NCBI RefSeq assembly: GCF_905147045.1
Contig: NC_065893.1
Location: forward strand, 372,001 to 436,000
Length of the DNA stretch: 64,000 bases
Source: Nymphalis io
Taxonomy: Eukaryota > Arthropoda > Insecta > Lepidoptera > Nymphalidae
Direction: 5' to 3'
A program made the translations under genes and the position numbers. A model generated the notes under the pieces. That model was given only the letters and a program-made list of their open reading frames with translations. It was not told the origin of the DNA and did no database searches. This document shows positions 12,440 to 24,312 of the stretch, one piece after another (within the stretch, counting starts at the first letter, position 1; each line of letters starts with the position of its first letter).

Positions 12440-12545
12440 CTTTTATGAGAGCTCGTTGTTTTTAAACTCATAAAATGATAATTCAAATAATAATTCAAAA
12501 GTGCGCCTGAGAGACTTCTTGAATAAAGTATATTTTGATATTAAT
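12440..12545 (+). repeat. LINE 3'-tail remnant ('gaataaagtatatttt')
   Basis: 'ttcaaaagtgcgcctgag' then 'ttgaataaagtatattttga' is the same ending seen at 38640-38692, 44845-44910 and, reversed, 42742-42795. It looks like the 3' UTR and polyadenylation region of a non-LTR retrotransposon. Only the tail is recognisable. Confidence 0.5.
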
Positions 12546-13054
12546 AACTGTTGTACAAAGTTGAAACTGGTTTTTTTTAATCATATTTTATTTTTACCCA
12601 ACTATAGCGAAGTAAAATGGAGGGTTATGTCATAGCAGTCAATATAATTTCGTTAGTTTATTCATCTGTTCGCGTTCAACTTCCCATAAATAAATAGTCT
12701 TCAAAGTTAATACTCTCTTACTTCAACGCTCTAAAAAGTAAAAAATAACTCAATTGCGTTTTTAGTTATATGTACTACAAAATTGTCTGAAGTCGCTGCC
12801 AACGCCAAATAATATACTACTTATCATTCACATAACAATATAAACAACTCTATTTACTAATAACGTATACATACTTAATTATATAAGTTGTTATTATATA
12901 TCTTTCTGGTTCTTCTTTTCTGGTTCTTTCTGGTTCTTCGTGATATGATCTACATTACAAGTCAGTGGTAAATTTAATCAAATGACAAATCGAAAGTGAT
13001 TTTAATAGCAAACTTAAATAAACATAAAAAGCTTTCTTTATAATTATTTCTTTA

Positions 13055-13343
13055 TATATAGAATAGGAAGGCGGACGAGCATATGGGCCACCTGATGGAA
13101 AGTGGTCACCAACGCCCTTAGACATTGGCATTGTAAGAAATGTCAACCATCGCTTACATAGCCAATGCGCCACCAACCTTGGGAAATAAGATTTTATGTC
13201 CCTTGTGCCTGTAATTACACTGGCTCACTCACCATTTAAACCGGAACACAACAATATCAAGTACTGCTGTTTTGCGGTAGAATATCTGATGAGTGGGTGG
13301 TACCTACCCAGACGAGCTTGCACAGAGCCCTACCAGCAGTAGA
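13055..13343 (-). repeat. Family A repeat, near full length
   Basis: Read on the minus strand it begins 'ctactgctggtagggctc' with 'gcaagctcgtctgggtagg', passes through 'gtgagtgagccagtgtaat' and 'caaggttggtggcgcattgg', and ends 'catatgctcgtccgcc' plus an A/T-rich tail. It is well preserved next to copies at 15583 and 22153. There are no terminal inverted repeats and no usable open frame. Confidence 0.85.
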
Positions 13344-13349
13344 TAGTTT

Positions 13350-13456
13350 ATTAGATAATTAAACAATACTGTTTTCTTCTTTCGCATGTCAAATCAATAA
13401 TGCAGAAAGAGATAAATCATTGTTTAACTAAACTGCCGTTGCGAAACGTTTATAAG
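13350..13456. mobile_element. MITE, one end lost
   Basis: Shares 'aattaaacaat', 'cttctttcgcatgtc', 'aaatcaataatg', 'cagaaagaga', 'tgtttaactaa' and the end 'cgtttataag' with the complete copy at 49071-49189. The left terminal repeat is missing, directly next to the 5' end of the family A copy at 13055-13343, so that insertion may have removed it. Confidence 0.65.
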
Positions 13457-13522
13457 TAAGAACATTCGATTTTTATTTTATATTTTAATTAGTTAACAGC
13501 TAACCTGTTATATAAGGGTCGT

Positions 13523-13585
13523 ATTTATAAAATTTGTTTATCAGGTGATTAGTTAAACAACACTGTCTTCGTTCGCATGTCTCGA
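13523..13585. repeat. MITE half copy
   Basis: 'atcaggtgattagttaaaca' and 'cttcgttcgcatgtc' match the left half of the MITE at 49071. The right half is not seen. It lies only about 70 bases beyond the previous MITE copy, so the two may come from one rearranged locus. Confidence 0.5.
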
Positions 13586-14149
13586 ATGTGTGTTTTGAAA
13601 CAGCGCGTCATATATCCGAAAGTGCAAATCCAAATTGAGAATCGAAAGAGGCTCGAATCATATCATTTGTATATACAAACAAAAGTATATTTATGAAAAA
13701 ACTAATAATTAAATTTAAAAGAAATAAAATTCAGTTATACAGTTAAGTGATCAAATTAGTTCGATTATTTATGTAATAATATAGAAAAAAAATCAAAGAA
13801 AAACAACAAACATAATTCTATATGAATTGACGTTTAACCGTTAAAGTCCCAGCAGATTGCATTTCATTTGAGAGCACTAAAATATACAGTATTTGGAATT
13901 GTTTAAATTACCCCATAAATACACGTAAACTGTTCGCAACAAAGAGATGTCACAGTGGTGTTGCGACGCGCCGGGCGATAAATCTGTGCGATACGAACGA
14001 ATAACTTTCACGGCTGAAAATATCAAATGTAAAATGTAAATTTAACTACCTAATGCGGACTTAAGCAACAAAAGTGCGCTTTAAAGCGCTGTTTATTTGA
14101 GATTTGAGTATTGTTTTTATGTTTGTCGTTGAGAAATAAAAACGTCTGC
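13586..14149. other. Unique non-coding DNA
   Basis: No gene or repeat recognised. Near 13905-13990 there is a 'taccccataaatacacg' word (a TTTATGG-type posterior Hox word in reverse) followed by a CG-rich patch ('gttgcgacgcgccgggcg'). It leads into the GC-rich island that follows. Confidence 0.35.
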
Positions 14150-14960
14150 TCGATCCGCGTACCGCGCGTTATGAATTGCCATGAGACGATGTGAGCTGGA
14201 GGCGCAGATGCGACGCTCCTGCCACACTTAAACTGCCTATAACTTTAAAAAAGTCTAATTACTCACAAGCAAGGCACCTGTTTGTCTGTTGTCGTATATT
14301 TAATTTATTTTATTATTGTATATTTCTATTATTAGAAATAAATTAGTTCGTTCATTACCATATTCATTTTTTTTTAAATTTGTTTTCAAATATTAGTCGA
14401 TAACTCATAATTGGTAATTTTTTAGTATCTTAAATATTCGAAATCGGCTTTCCTTTTAACTTTATATAATATAGAACTCATAATCAATTTAAATTAAACA
14501 AATTGTTCGTCTCCTCAAATACAAGCGAATACACATTAGCCTGAGATCGAATGTCGCCTCTGCACTTCCACTGTTCTATGCCAAGTGTCTCTTAGGTGGT
14601 GCTGCATCGCAGGCAGTTTGCTTGATATAATGCACGTCGCAGCCGTTATTGCTCCAACCTACTTATTTATAATTGTTACTGCCTCCGCCACCCACGCTTG
14701 ACCCGCGCCGCCCCTCCAGCCTCCGCCCGATCGGACCTCGGGGGGCGGGCGGGATGAGTCGTCGCGGCTCAAGTTAGGCTGGTGGTTTTGTGGCCAAGGG
14801 TAAGATTTCAAGAGGAGCCAGTTAGGTCGGCACGGGCAATTTAGTTTTCTTTCATAGTGACTGTTAGTAAGACCTTTATTGCGTTCGCGATGGCTCCGTG
14901 GACGCTCAGATGAATCATTGTAATGACCCGGTGCTGGATGCGGCCGTTGTATATTCGATG
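14150..14960. promoter_or_regulatory. GC-rich island, possible promoter or enhancer
   Basis: This is the longest GC-rich stretch of the window. Examples are 'gatccgcgtaccgcgcg', 'ggaggcgcagatgcgacg', 'gacccgcgccgcccctcc' and a G-run cluster at 14740-14753. It has no good open frame and no repeat family I recognise. A donor-like word 'ccaaggGTAAGA' lies near 14796-14807, so a non-coding first exon on the plus strand is conceivable. In insects GC islands are not reliable promoter marks, so this is a weak inference. Confidence 0.3.
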
Positions 14961-15582
14961 CTATCTTTTGTTTTAATAATTACTTGGAACGGAAGCCTAC
15001 GACTTGAAGTTTTATAGACTAGTCGCAATGGCGTTGCGGATGGATAAAATTGTCTTGTTTTATATTTCTTGTGACGCAACTAACGTGAAGCTATTAAGGC
15101 GTATAATAGAGTGGGCTTTTGGAGTCTTTAATCTTTATAAATGACTTCATTGTTCTGTAGGTACGCCTGGAGTATGTAATGTAGACTGAGACTGATGAAT
15201 TCGTAATCTGGACTAATTTAAATACAGCAATTATTGTGAATTACTTTTGGTTGTAATGTATTTAATACATACATCGATTGTGTTATTGTTGTGTGTATTA
15301 ATAATAATATTACCGGTTGTTGTTGTTATATGATAAGTACGAGGGAGGGAAAATGCATGTTATAGCAAGGTATATTTACACCCATATAAATAGACGTCGA
15401 GACTAGATTTGGAAGAGTTAGGCCATAAAATAAAAATATACTTTGTACAAATGGTGTTCATATAAACATATTTGTATGAATGAAGAAATTAATTGAATAA
15501 TAAGCAAGAAAATCAGCAGTTTCTCATGTCAAAATTAAGAAATACTAACTCTATGTTTTTTATCATCTACTGGTAATATTTA

Positions 15583-15850
15583 CTGGTGGTAGGGCTTTGT
15601 GTAAGCTCGTCTGGGTAGGTACCACCCACTCATCAGATATTTTACCGCAAAACAGCGGTACTTGGTATTTTTGTATTTCGGTTTGAAGGGTGAGTGAGCC
15701 AGTGTAATTACAGGCACAAGGGACATAACATTTTAGTTTCCACGGTTAATGGCGCATTGGCGATGTAAGGTATGGTTAACATTTCTTACAATGACAATGT
15801 CGTTGGTGACCACTTACCATCAGGCTCGTCCGCCTACATATAATATATAT
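15583..15850 (+). repeat. Family A repeat, near full length
   Basis: Starts 'actggtggtagggctttgtg', continues 'aggtaccacccactcatcag', 'ttaccgcaaaacagcgg', 'gtgagtgagccagtgtaat', 'cttaccatcaggctcgtccg' and ends in an AT-rich tail. A short internal stretch before 'ctcgtccg' is missing relative to the copy at 22153. Confidence 0.85.
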
Positions 15851-18800
15851 ATAAGTCGTGTACTGTGTAATATGTCATATTTATTGATCAATATTAAACA
15901 TAGGATTTAAATTTATTGATACACAAAATTATAATATTTTTAAGTTGATATTGAAAAATTATTAAATAATATTGTAAAATGAATCAATTATGTTAAAAGA
16001 CAAATAAATTTTGTTTACTTTTGTAAACATATGTAGTTCTTCTAAGTTAAATTTGTATGAATTATAAGACATAGTTACAAGTTAAGTCACTTATATTTCA
16101 TAACTTCATAAGGTTAAGTAGCTACTCTAAGTTAAAAAAGTTAACATGAAGTTAAAGCGTAAAATATTTCTAGACTTCTAGAGCGCCATAGCACTCTCAG
16201 CGGGATTCCTTGATAGTTAATAACAGCGGGTTGTCTATAGAGCGGCGTGTCACGACAGCTCTGCGGACATATTTGAATATGGTATATGGGTTATACCTAA
16301 TTATATATAATTTTACACCAACGTTTTGAAAGGAGCCTTTGAGTGTGTATCGTGCAACGTTGCAGTAAGTAACGACTCTGACCCTAATGGTTCTTATGGC
16401 TTTATTAATAAAATTTTACAATATATATAATTTTAAAATAATAAATATTATTATTAAAATAAACAGTATTTTGATGATTTTACTAACATCAGTTCGGAAA
16501 AGGAAATATCGAGATACGAGAAACACTATGAAAGAAACTACTTTTTATATATGAATGCGTCCACTTCCAAAAATTCAATATTTTTATATATTTTTAAATA
16601 TTTAATTTTTGGTTTAATTAATTATATAATAAACATTATTCAATTGCATTTATCATATATAATTTAGAAATTACATAATATTTTGAGCAATTCTAAATTT
16701 TATTAAATAAGGTTAATTAGAATATTTTACCTAGCAAAGAAATTTATTTAAGGTAAAGGAAAAACATTGCATGACATATAAATATTGTCGCTCTCATAGA
16801 CATGCAACTATCAAATTGCTATGTTCCTCGTATTTTTTCTTAGTTCGGTAATCCGAAGAATGACGTATTGCCAAAAGTGATTTTTACTAGTGTGAATACA
16901 AGAAATTATTTATCTATTTACAGATGCCAAAACAAGCAATTTTATCGAATATTTCTTTCACTTGAAGATATTATTAAGTTGGGCTGAATTATACAAAAAC
17001 TTACAATGATAAGTCGTATTTATGAATTAAATGAACAAAATAAAAAATAAAAACAAACAATGAAAGGTAACAAGTTCATGAGCGAAAACTAATTATTATA
17101 AAAGCCGAAGCAATAAGCACCGTCTCCGTAACGCAGAAGGGCCGATTAATTTTATTGCCTCCGCTAATTCTATCAAAGACTGGCTCCGCTTTAATAGCGC
17201 ACAACAAAATAAGACCCTTAAAAACTAATGTTCAGCCTTAAGTCCGCCGCAAATACCTCTTTGTGACTCTCGACGATACCGCCATGCTGTTCCCGCGAAC
17301 CTGACTCCACTAGATTTTCATTCTCAACTTGGAATACAAGCGAAATTGAATTTTACTAATTACTGACAGGGTTCAATTTTGAATACAGTTCGCATATCAC
17401 CAAAGGCGAAGTAAGACGCCGAACAGATTAAAAAGTTGGAGTCGGTCGCGCGATGTCATTGTAAGTGGAAAATGAGTAAAATAAGGCAATACATTTTAAT
17501 TAGGAGGAAGGGATCTGCCCTTTATTCCTTACGCGATAACTCTATTAATTGAATTTCATGTTTAATTAACTCGAACCGAGGCTCGGATAATCCAACGCTG
17601 ATCTTGATTGTTGTGTCTTGATTAAACTTAAATTCGGGAGTTTTTGACTGGGGACATCCTTCAGGCGGTGTTTATTCTTCGAAATGTTGAATTTCACGAT
17701 TGATAAAGTTGCTATCAGTTTGTCTTGAACGTTTGAGAGAATCGACTGAATCGAAATCTCGTTTAGGTAAGATTGTATAAATTGCAGCTTCCATAATAAA
17801 CACACCAGTACACAAAACATTACAAAAGGCAAGAACTTTGACAGGATTGCGCAAGTCCGACATTAATCAAAAGCAGCATTATCTCTTTATTATATTTTCC
17901 TCTATATCTTTATTTGACACTTGAAATAAAAACATTCAAATATATACTAACATACATAGTCGCTTACCAAAAAATTTATTTAGTCTATTAATCGAGACCA
18001 ATTGGAAATGCCTCGTATTTAAAAAAAAATGGGCAAAAATAACGGCAACTTTACTTAATTTAAACAAGTTTGTAACACGTTGTTAACAAATAAATAACAT
18101 ATTAATTTATATTTTTTAAGTACATAAACATTACGAGATATTTAGAATACATACAGGATTTAAAAGAAAAAGATAAGCACAGATTGGTTGGTGATGTAAG
18201 CATCACCTTAGGAAAAAAAAGTCACGGTATGCAATCTTTATTTTAATCGTATGAAGTCGAAGTTAGCTAGCATTAAATGAAGAGAAATCTTGTGACACTA
18301 TCTTGATACAGATTAGTAGTCAAATCCCTCGGGACCAATACAGCGATATCAAGACTTCGGTGTTATCATTGCCCGGTCGGGTCCAGTCTAATTGTCCTTC
18401 AAGACGTGCGTGATACTTATCACTATGATTCATGGTATAAATAATAACTTGTAAATTCTACGTTAGTGTTGCCAGAAGATAATAAAACTTTAATAAACTG
18501 AAAGCCATTATTCTTTAATGTTTTCTATTGTAAAAATGTTGAAGGTGTAATTTATAACATTAAATTTGTATGATTTTAAATATACATAGTGTATATTTGA
18601 AAGGACAAGTTTTTTTAGCTACTAACAAATTTTCTTATTTTCTTTAAGTAAGTTTCTCGAAGCTTTCGTTCACAGTAAACCGATTTGGATTTTTTTAAAT
18701 CTTTAGGTAAGCCTCATCGGTTAATTATAATATATAATACCTTAATTATAAAATATACTTTTCGATTTCTTATTAGTTATCTTTAGCGAATGTTATGCTA

Positions 18801-19464
18801 TGGTTACGTATAAATATTTTGGATATTTATATAAAAACAAAAAATTAATACCGTTTTCGTTTAGGCTGTTAATTAAAAAAAAGGAAACAATCTAGCAAAG
18901 TATTTCTTAAATTCGATTTTTAGAATCTTGATTCGAACCTAAATAATATAAAATAAAAGTTAAAAATACTTGAAACGTGTAAAATCAATCAACATATGTG
19001 ATGTGAAATTACATACAGGATACCGGATATTAACTACAGCACAATAACTCTCTGTTCAAAACCAGCACTTAGATAAAGTTTAACGATTTATTTATTTACA
19101 AAGCTTCCAAAGTATAAGATAATTAGTGATAGCAGTGTCATTAAACGTCAGAGTCATGTTGTATCGAACAACTCAACTGCTTTACGAGCTACGCAGGAGG
19201 AAGCAATTAAACACACAGTAAAAAATTAATTCGTTTCGAAATAAATCAGGCACTAGCTCGGCCGCTATAACGTGTCAGATGTGAAGAGGTCCAGATTGTG
19301 AGAAGAGAGATTTATACAACATTCATCACTTTAGAAAAAAGTAAATGCTTGATTAGCTTTCATCTGACAGGCTTTAAGAGATGACGTAAGTTCGGAAATG
19401 AATTTGATTCAAGTCGAAATCTTTGTTCAATTACGAAAGACTAAACTTTGATTGATTGTCAAAA
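15851..19464. other. Non-coding block, no gene seen
   Basis: Mostly AT-rich unique DNA. The stretch at about 17095-17470 is more balanced in composition and free of recognisable repeats ('ctccgtaacgcagaagggc', 'ttcccgcgaacctgactcc'), the pattern expected of conserved non-coding DNA, though conservation cannot be judged here. The 88- and 63-codon minus-strand frames near 17566-17863 show no domain. Confidence 0.4.
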
Positions 19465-19548
19465 ATCTACCACTGGTTCTAAAAAAAAAAACCACTTCTG
19501 ACCTGAGAGGAACCAGCGAAAGAAACTCAGTGGGGGTTTTTTTAATTC
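19465..19548 (+). repeat. Family E retroelement tail
   Basis: 'atctaccactggttct' then 'ttctgacctgagaggaacc', 'agcgaaagaaactcagtg' and a T-run. The same phrase order, reversed, is at 26865-26945 and partly at 22535-22578. It looks like a 3' region of a non-LTR retrotransposon. Confidence 0.6.
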
Positions 19549-19624
19549 GCTTCTAATCTGTGTACAGTATTTTCAGTGCTGTATGTATATATTCGCTCCT
19601 ATGTCGCAGAAAATACTTAAAGCC

Positions 19625-19725
19625 GTTGGTTCTCACTAGGAAGGCGTGTTACATCCTAGACCGTGTCGATGCTTAACATCAGGCAAGTCAACGGTCAAAC
19701 GCTGGCCTATTAAGTGTAAAAAAAA
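19625..19725 (+). mobile_element. LINE 3' terminus with A-run
   Basis: From 19650 to 19713 this is identical, base for base, to 58519-58582. In the longer copy the shared part begins at the last codons and the stop of a LINE reverse-transcriptase protein, so this is the 3' UTR. It ends in an A-run. Two 80-odd codon frames on opposite strands here are by-products. Confidence 0.75.
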
Positions 19726-20224
19726 TCCTGACATCTCTTCGGTTGTGTTGAATTGCCGCAGCATTAATCTTCTGCACAGTTGGCTAATATTAACAACCAT
19801 AGCGCAAATTCGGACTATTAGTACCCTCAAGTTAAAATCAATAACACTACGGGCTCTTCCGGTAACAACAACGAATGACATTTACGACATTTGTCATTAA
19901 AATTTTAAAGACGAGCCCAATTTTTTCAATACAATGTTTATTATTTCGTTGCAGACATGTGGATGGTTGATTTTTGAAGAAATCGTCTTTATTTATATAT
20001 CAATTAAGCATACTATCCTTTGAAAGTCAAGAATAGTTTAAAGAATAATTAAGTTATGGCTGCTTAATGTAGTGACGAGTTACAAGTCGTGTGTGGCAAC
20101 TACATTTTGAAGTAATCATTTATTTTATTTGGCAATATTTACTACATACTGAATCGTGATGGAAGTGTTTTTTGCAGCCAGGTGGAACAATTTAACACAC
20201 GAAGAGTTGTCCAAGAATTTTTTA
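19726..20224. other. Non-coding stretch
   Basis: Nothing recognisable between the LINE tail and the next family A copy. It includes the rest of an 84-codon plus-strand frame that starts inside the LINE tail and has no domain. Confidence 0.35.
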
Positions 20225-20455
20225 TATCATAGGTAGGGTGATGGGCAAATGAGCCACCTGATTATAAAAAGGCCACGATCGCACATAGACATTGGTGCGG
20301 CAGAAACAAAGATATTATAACGTAATTACACTGGCTCACTCACCCTTAAAACAGGAACACAACAAGGCTAAATATTGCTGTTTGGCTATAGAATATCCGA
20401 TAAGTGGGTGGTACCTACCCAAACGGGCATGCATAAAACCCTACCGTCAAGAAAC
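20225..20455 (-). repeat. Family A repeat, diverged
   Basis: Reverse complement order: 'gggttttatgcatgcccg', 'ttgggtaggtaccaccc', 'gtgagtgagccagtgtaat', 'tcaggtggctcatttgccc'. The central part is shortened, with 'ttacgttataatatctttg' replacing the usual sequence. Confidence 0.75.
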
Positions 20456-20944
20456 CAAGCCAAGTTAATTACAATTGAAAATTAAATGTTTATTCAATCG
20501 AAAAGATTCATAATAACAGTCAATTTTGCAATATTGCAAATAAAAATTTGCAACTGCATATTTTTGTCATCTAAATTATTTGGCATAGAATATTATATAT
20601 TATGAACACCGACACAAGGATTTGTTTTTTTTTAATATCAATATTACGGATAAAGTAATTTATAATAAATCACAATACAATATTGTTTGCACTTTGAGAC
20701 AATGTATCGTGAAATAGTGTCGGGCCTGGCCGTGTTGCTGCGGTACCAATTTGTGTTCTCACAAGTGTACGATTTGATCAGCGACTGATTTATATTCGGC
20801 CCGATCTGTTGCGATACTTGCTCTAGTTACCGAACTCGGAACAGAGATTTGTGGAGTCGATAATTAACTATGACATTATTTTTCATTTATTTGATATTTT
20901 TTCTGAAGCTTATTTTTTTTAACATTATTATTCTTCAATGTAGG

Positions 20945-21110
20945 TAACAACTCGCAAATAAACCACTAAAGTATGTGGTCACTAACGCCCATAGACATCG
21001 GCGTTCTAATACATATTAACCATCACTTACATCACCATTGCGCCACAAACCTTGTGAACACAGATGTTATATCCGTTAGAACTGCATTTACACTGGAAGA
21101 TTAGGAGCTC
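20945..21110 (-). repeat. Family A repeat, degenerate 3' half
   Basis: 'aacgcccatagacatcggcg', 'aaccatcacttacatcacc', 'attgcgccacaaaccttg' and 'catttacactgg' follow the reverse complement of family A. The 5' half is absent. Confidence 0.6.
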
Positions 21111-21179
21111 ATACTCGCTTATCCAGTAGTCCAGTGTAGTACATATATATGTGGCAGTATTACATCTGATATATGCAGA

Positions 21180-21310
21180 CGTCATCACGGCGTCATTTTT
21201 CACCGCTGAGCACGAGATGAATGATAAACTTATTAAGAGTATTAAAATCTGGTCTGGTTTTAACACGCAATCATCGGTTAAGATACTCGGCCTCTGGGCC
21301 ATCCCGAGTC
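21180..21310 (-). mobile_element. SINE-1 fragment (tRNA-derived)
   Basis: On the minus strand: 'gactcgggatggcccagagg', 'tcttaaccgatgattgcg', 'attcatctcgtgctcagcgg', 'tgaaaaatgacg'. These are the head and first body part of SINE-1. The B box is damaged (lacks the usual GGTTCAAACC) and the 3' half is missing. Confidence 0.75.
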
Positions 21311-22089
21311 ATTGAATATAAACAAAAACTGAGGATTTAAGTGACTTTGACGTAAACATTATTTTCAACCAAAAAAAATCTTTATATTATATCAAATAAA
21401 AAAAAATATGTGTCATAAGATCTTTATATTTTTAATAAAGTACCATTATAAATAATTAAGCTTTATACAAGAATCTCCACAGCCAAAACCGCATTGTCCT
21501 CTAAGAAGTGTCCTCCAGGGGGCAATTGTCCGCCCGCGGCGAGGGTGACCACACTTTATCAGTCACCCGATCCGATAGAGTGACCATGTGGCCATCTTAA
21601 ATTATAAATCCCGGTCTAATTAACCGTTAACGATCTAGTTTTATTGCAGTTTAGGGTTATCGTGGTTTGAGTTTGAATTGTCTGCCATATGTCCGAAGTT
21701 TAGAGTTGCGTAAGAATTTATAGCACAGTGGTCAACTTTCGATGCTATTATTTTGAATTTAATCGGGTTTTCTGTTACGAATAATAATTGTATACCTACC
21801 ATACGTTACGCGATCGTATTATGTTAAATATTGTTTTAGCATTGTATATGATATAATATATGAATAAGACATAAATTAATATGTAAAAACAAGTATGTTA
21901 CAAATGTTATGACGTAGTCATTCATTCGTTTAACTTGTGATAGTTAAATGATAAAGACGTTATAACGCTATTACACGATTAGTGGCCTTAGGATTTAAAC
22001 GATCGCTTCCTGGACATTTCTCTGTTATATTGGAAAGTAGTTTCGCGTGCCGTATCGTCAACGTGTTACTTGCAAGGTGTGAGGTAAAA

Positions 22090-22515
22090 GTAACTTTGTC
22101 CTTTCTTGGGGTTTACGTTTAAGCTTGATTCATAGCAAATTTCATCAAAATCATTTACTGGTGGTAGAGCTTTGTGCAAGCTCGTCTGGGTAGGTACCAC
22201 CCACTCATCAGATATTCTACCGCAAAACAGCAGTACTTATTATTGTTGTGTTCCGGTTTGAAGGGTGAGTGAGCTAGTGTAATTACAGGCACAAGGGACA
22301 TATAATCTTAGTTCCCAAGGTTGGTGGCGCATTGGCTATGTAAGCGATGGTTGACATTTCTTACAATGCCAATGTCTAAGGGCGTTTGGTGACCACTTAC
22401 CATCAGGTGGCCCATATGCTCGTCCGTCTTCTTATTTTATAAAAAAAAAATCGGTAAGTAAAGCACAACAGACAACCAGACAGAATCACTTTCGCATTTT
22501 TAATATTTGTAGAGA
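22090..22515 (+). repeat. Family D repeat, split by a family A insertion
   Basis: The left part ends 'agcaaatttcatcaaaatc' at 22152. The right part restarts 'aaaatcggtaag' and runs through 'aacagacaaccagacagaat', 'cactttcgcatttttaata'. Joined in order these fit the family D phrase seen uninterrupted at 57741-57900. The family A copy between them is therefore younger. Confidence 0.7.
22153..22446 (+). repeat. Family A repeat, full length with A tail
   Basis: The best copy in the window: 'actggtggtagagctttgtg', 'caagctcgtctgggtaggta', 'ccacccactcatcagatatt', 'gttccggtttgaagggtg', 'gttcccaaggttggtggcgc', 'accatcaggtggcccatatg', 'ctcgtccgtcttc', then an A-run. 'AAAATC' flanks it on both sides (22147-22152 and 22447-22452), as expected of a target duplication, though the A tail makes its length uncertain. 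It encodes no protein. It looks like a SINE or the tail of a LINE. Confidence 0.85.
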
Positions 22516-22534
22516 TTGTAAGCATTTTTTCTCA

Positions 22535-22578
22535 TGTCAGATTGTTTTCTTTTCCGAACCGGTGGTAGTTATTTCATA
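22535..22578 (-). repeat. Family E fragment
   Basis: 'ttttccgaaccggtggtag' is the reverse of the family E opening 'ctaccaccggttc', also present in the copy at 26865-26945. Only this end is clear. Confidence 0.5.
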
Positions 22579-23489
22579 ATTCTTCTATATTAATAAAAAA
22601 TAATTGGAATTTAAAAATAAGATAATCTGACACTTTTGAACATTATGTTTTTGTAAATCGAAAAGTAATAATCACTGTTACTTCTTTGAATGACTATTTA
22701 TAATTATATAATTATATCAAGGTTACATTTCAGTTATAATATTTCGGCTGTATTTACCAAGAACCTACGTTTTTCATTCATTTCATTTCCTTTTGAAACA
22801 GTGCAATAGAAGTACGCAAAGCTCAAATATTACTCATTCCAACGCCTAAATTCATGCAAACTGTCGTATTTACAAAGCAGTTCCCGTTAAAAAGGCTTTA
22901 TAATAATAAGAAAAAAAACGAAAGTCCCTCCCTCGAAGGTATTTTCCTCTTAATTTAATCAAATCATGGACTCGTGTATTTTTCTGAGTCATTTCTTTTT
23001 AATTTCGCTCGATCGTTCTGAAACCGGTGTCGGTGTTATTGTGTGTTCAGTATTATTTTAAATTAGTATACGTGACTGCTTACGAAGTTTTTTTTTTTTA
23101 ATTTTAATTCGAGGCAATGGCTTTATTTACGTAAAAAATGTAATGTTCGATTACTAAGTATATTTTTAATGCTTCGTGAAATTGTTTGATTAAATAATAT
23201 ATTGAAAACCGAATTTACTCTATTAGAACAGGACAAAATTATTTATCTCGTAATTTTAATGAAATATTGAATGTTTATTTATTTCAATAAATATCCTGAC
23301 CTGTCTTCGTATGTTCATGGTTCCGTGACATTATATGCCTTAAGAAGTTTTTTAAGGATAATTGATAGAAAATTATAGGTAGCACATCACTGCAATCACA
23401 ATAATTTAAAGTAACTTTAGTTACTATTATTATAAGTACTAATATCTGGAGTGTCAATAACATACTGTTAGTTCATTCTCACCAATATT
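22579..23489. other. Non-coding stretch
   Basis: AT-rich, with no gene or known repeat recognised. The stretch 22790-23030 is slightly more balanced in composition. Confidence 0.35.
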
Positions 23490-23640
23490 ATAAATGAGGA
23501 AATGAGTTTATTTGGTACGATTTTTGCCTACTCAACTGATCATCACGAAATTTGTACGACGAACGAACGAACATGATGTACCTAACACCTTCAAAACTCT
23601 CCCCGCGCGCGAAGCCATGGGAGGAAACTAATGCTTAATA
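23490..23640 (-). repeat. Family D-type repeat
   Basis: 'attataaatgaggaaatg', 'tactcaactgatcatcacg', 'aaatttgtacgacgaacg', 'ccccgcgcgcgaagccatgg'. The word order is the reverse of the family D piece at 37733-37920 ('acaaatttcatgatgatcgg', 'ttgaatagtttaaacgtg'). It is a common kind of lepidopteran intergenic repeat; its mobilising element is not identifiable from this piece. Confidence 0.6.
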
Positions 23641-24312
23641 TGTGAGTAACATCAAAAACACATAGAAAATAAATACTGTCAGTAGTTACTGTATATTTTG
23701 AATATTATATTGTTAACACAATGTTGACCCTTGTGTAATGACAGGGGCCCATAAAATATGTCCCACCTTACCCCGTTACTTGTTAATTGTTCTAAACGAC
23801 TTGCAAACTGTGTTGATTGGATGAAGTGAGTCTTAGTTTAAATTTAGTTTCACGTTCATTTATATTAATTAATTTTCTTATTATTACAAATGCATCTAAC
23901 TGTAATGAAAAATTATATTTATAAAATTAAAAATATAAATATACCAGAAAACTAAACTCAAATATCGAACAAATATAAAAAAGTTTCAATTAGCAGCGCC
24001 TCGTTGCTTCCTTTTCGTGTGACATTTTTGGTTTTGGTTCAAATTACATAATCCATAATCTTGCTTAATACATGAACTATCGAATGCAAAAATAAAACAA
24101 TACATATTTGCAGCTCTGTAACAGTTATGTAATATGCATACATTTATACACAGTAACTTTGTATTCGTAATATTCAATAAAGAATAAAAAAGATATCTTG
24201 TGTAATAAAAATTATCTGTCTTAACACATAATTCATTCTTTCCTTTCACTATCAGACGTCACACGTCACACGTCATATCATACTGATTGGGTTTTGATAC
24301 GCTCTAATCAAC

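Larger units (their letters stand above)
11691..13054. other. Non-coding block with C-rich motif and LINE tail
   Basis: No gene is seen. It holds the G-quadruplex motif at 12095-12117 and a LINE 3'-tail remnant at 12440-12545, annotated separately. Directly 3' of the C-rich run is a TAATTA-containing stretch ('cgctttaattagattgatg'), a homeodomain-type word that is common by chance in AT-rich DNA. Confidence 0.4.
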
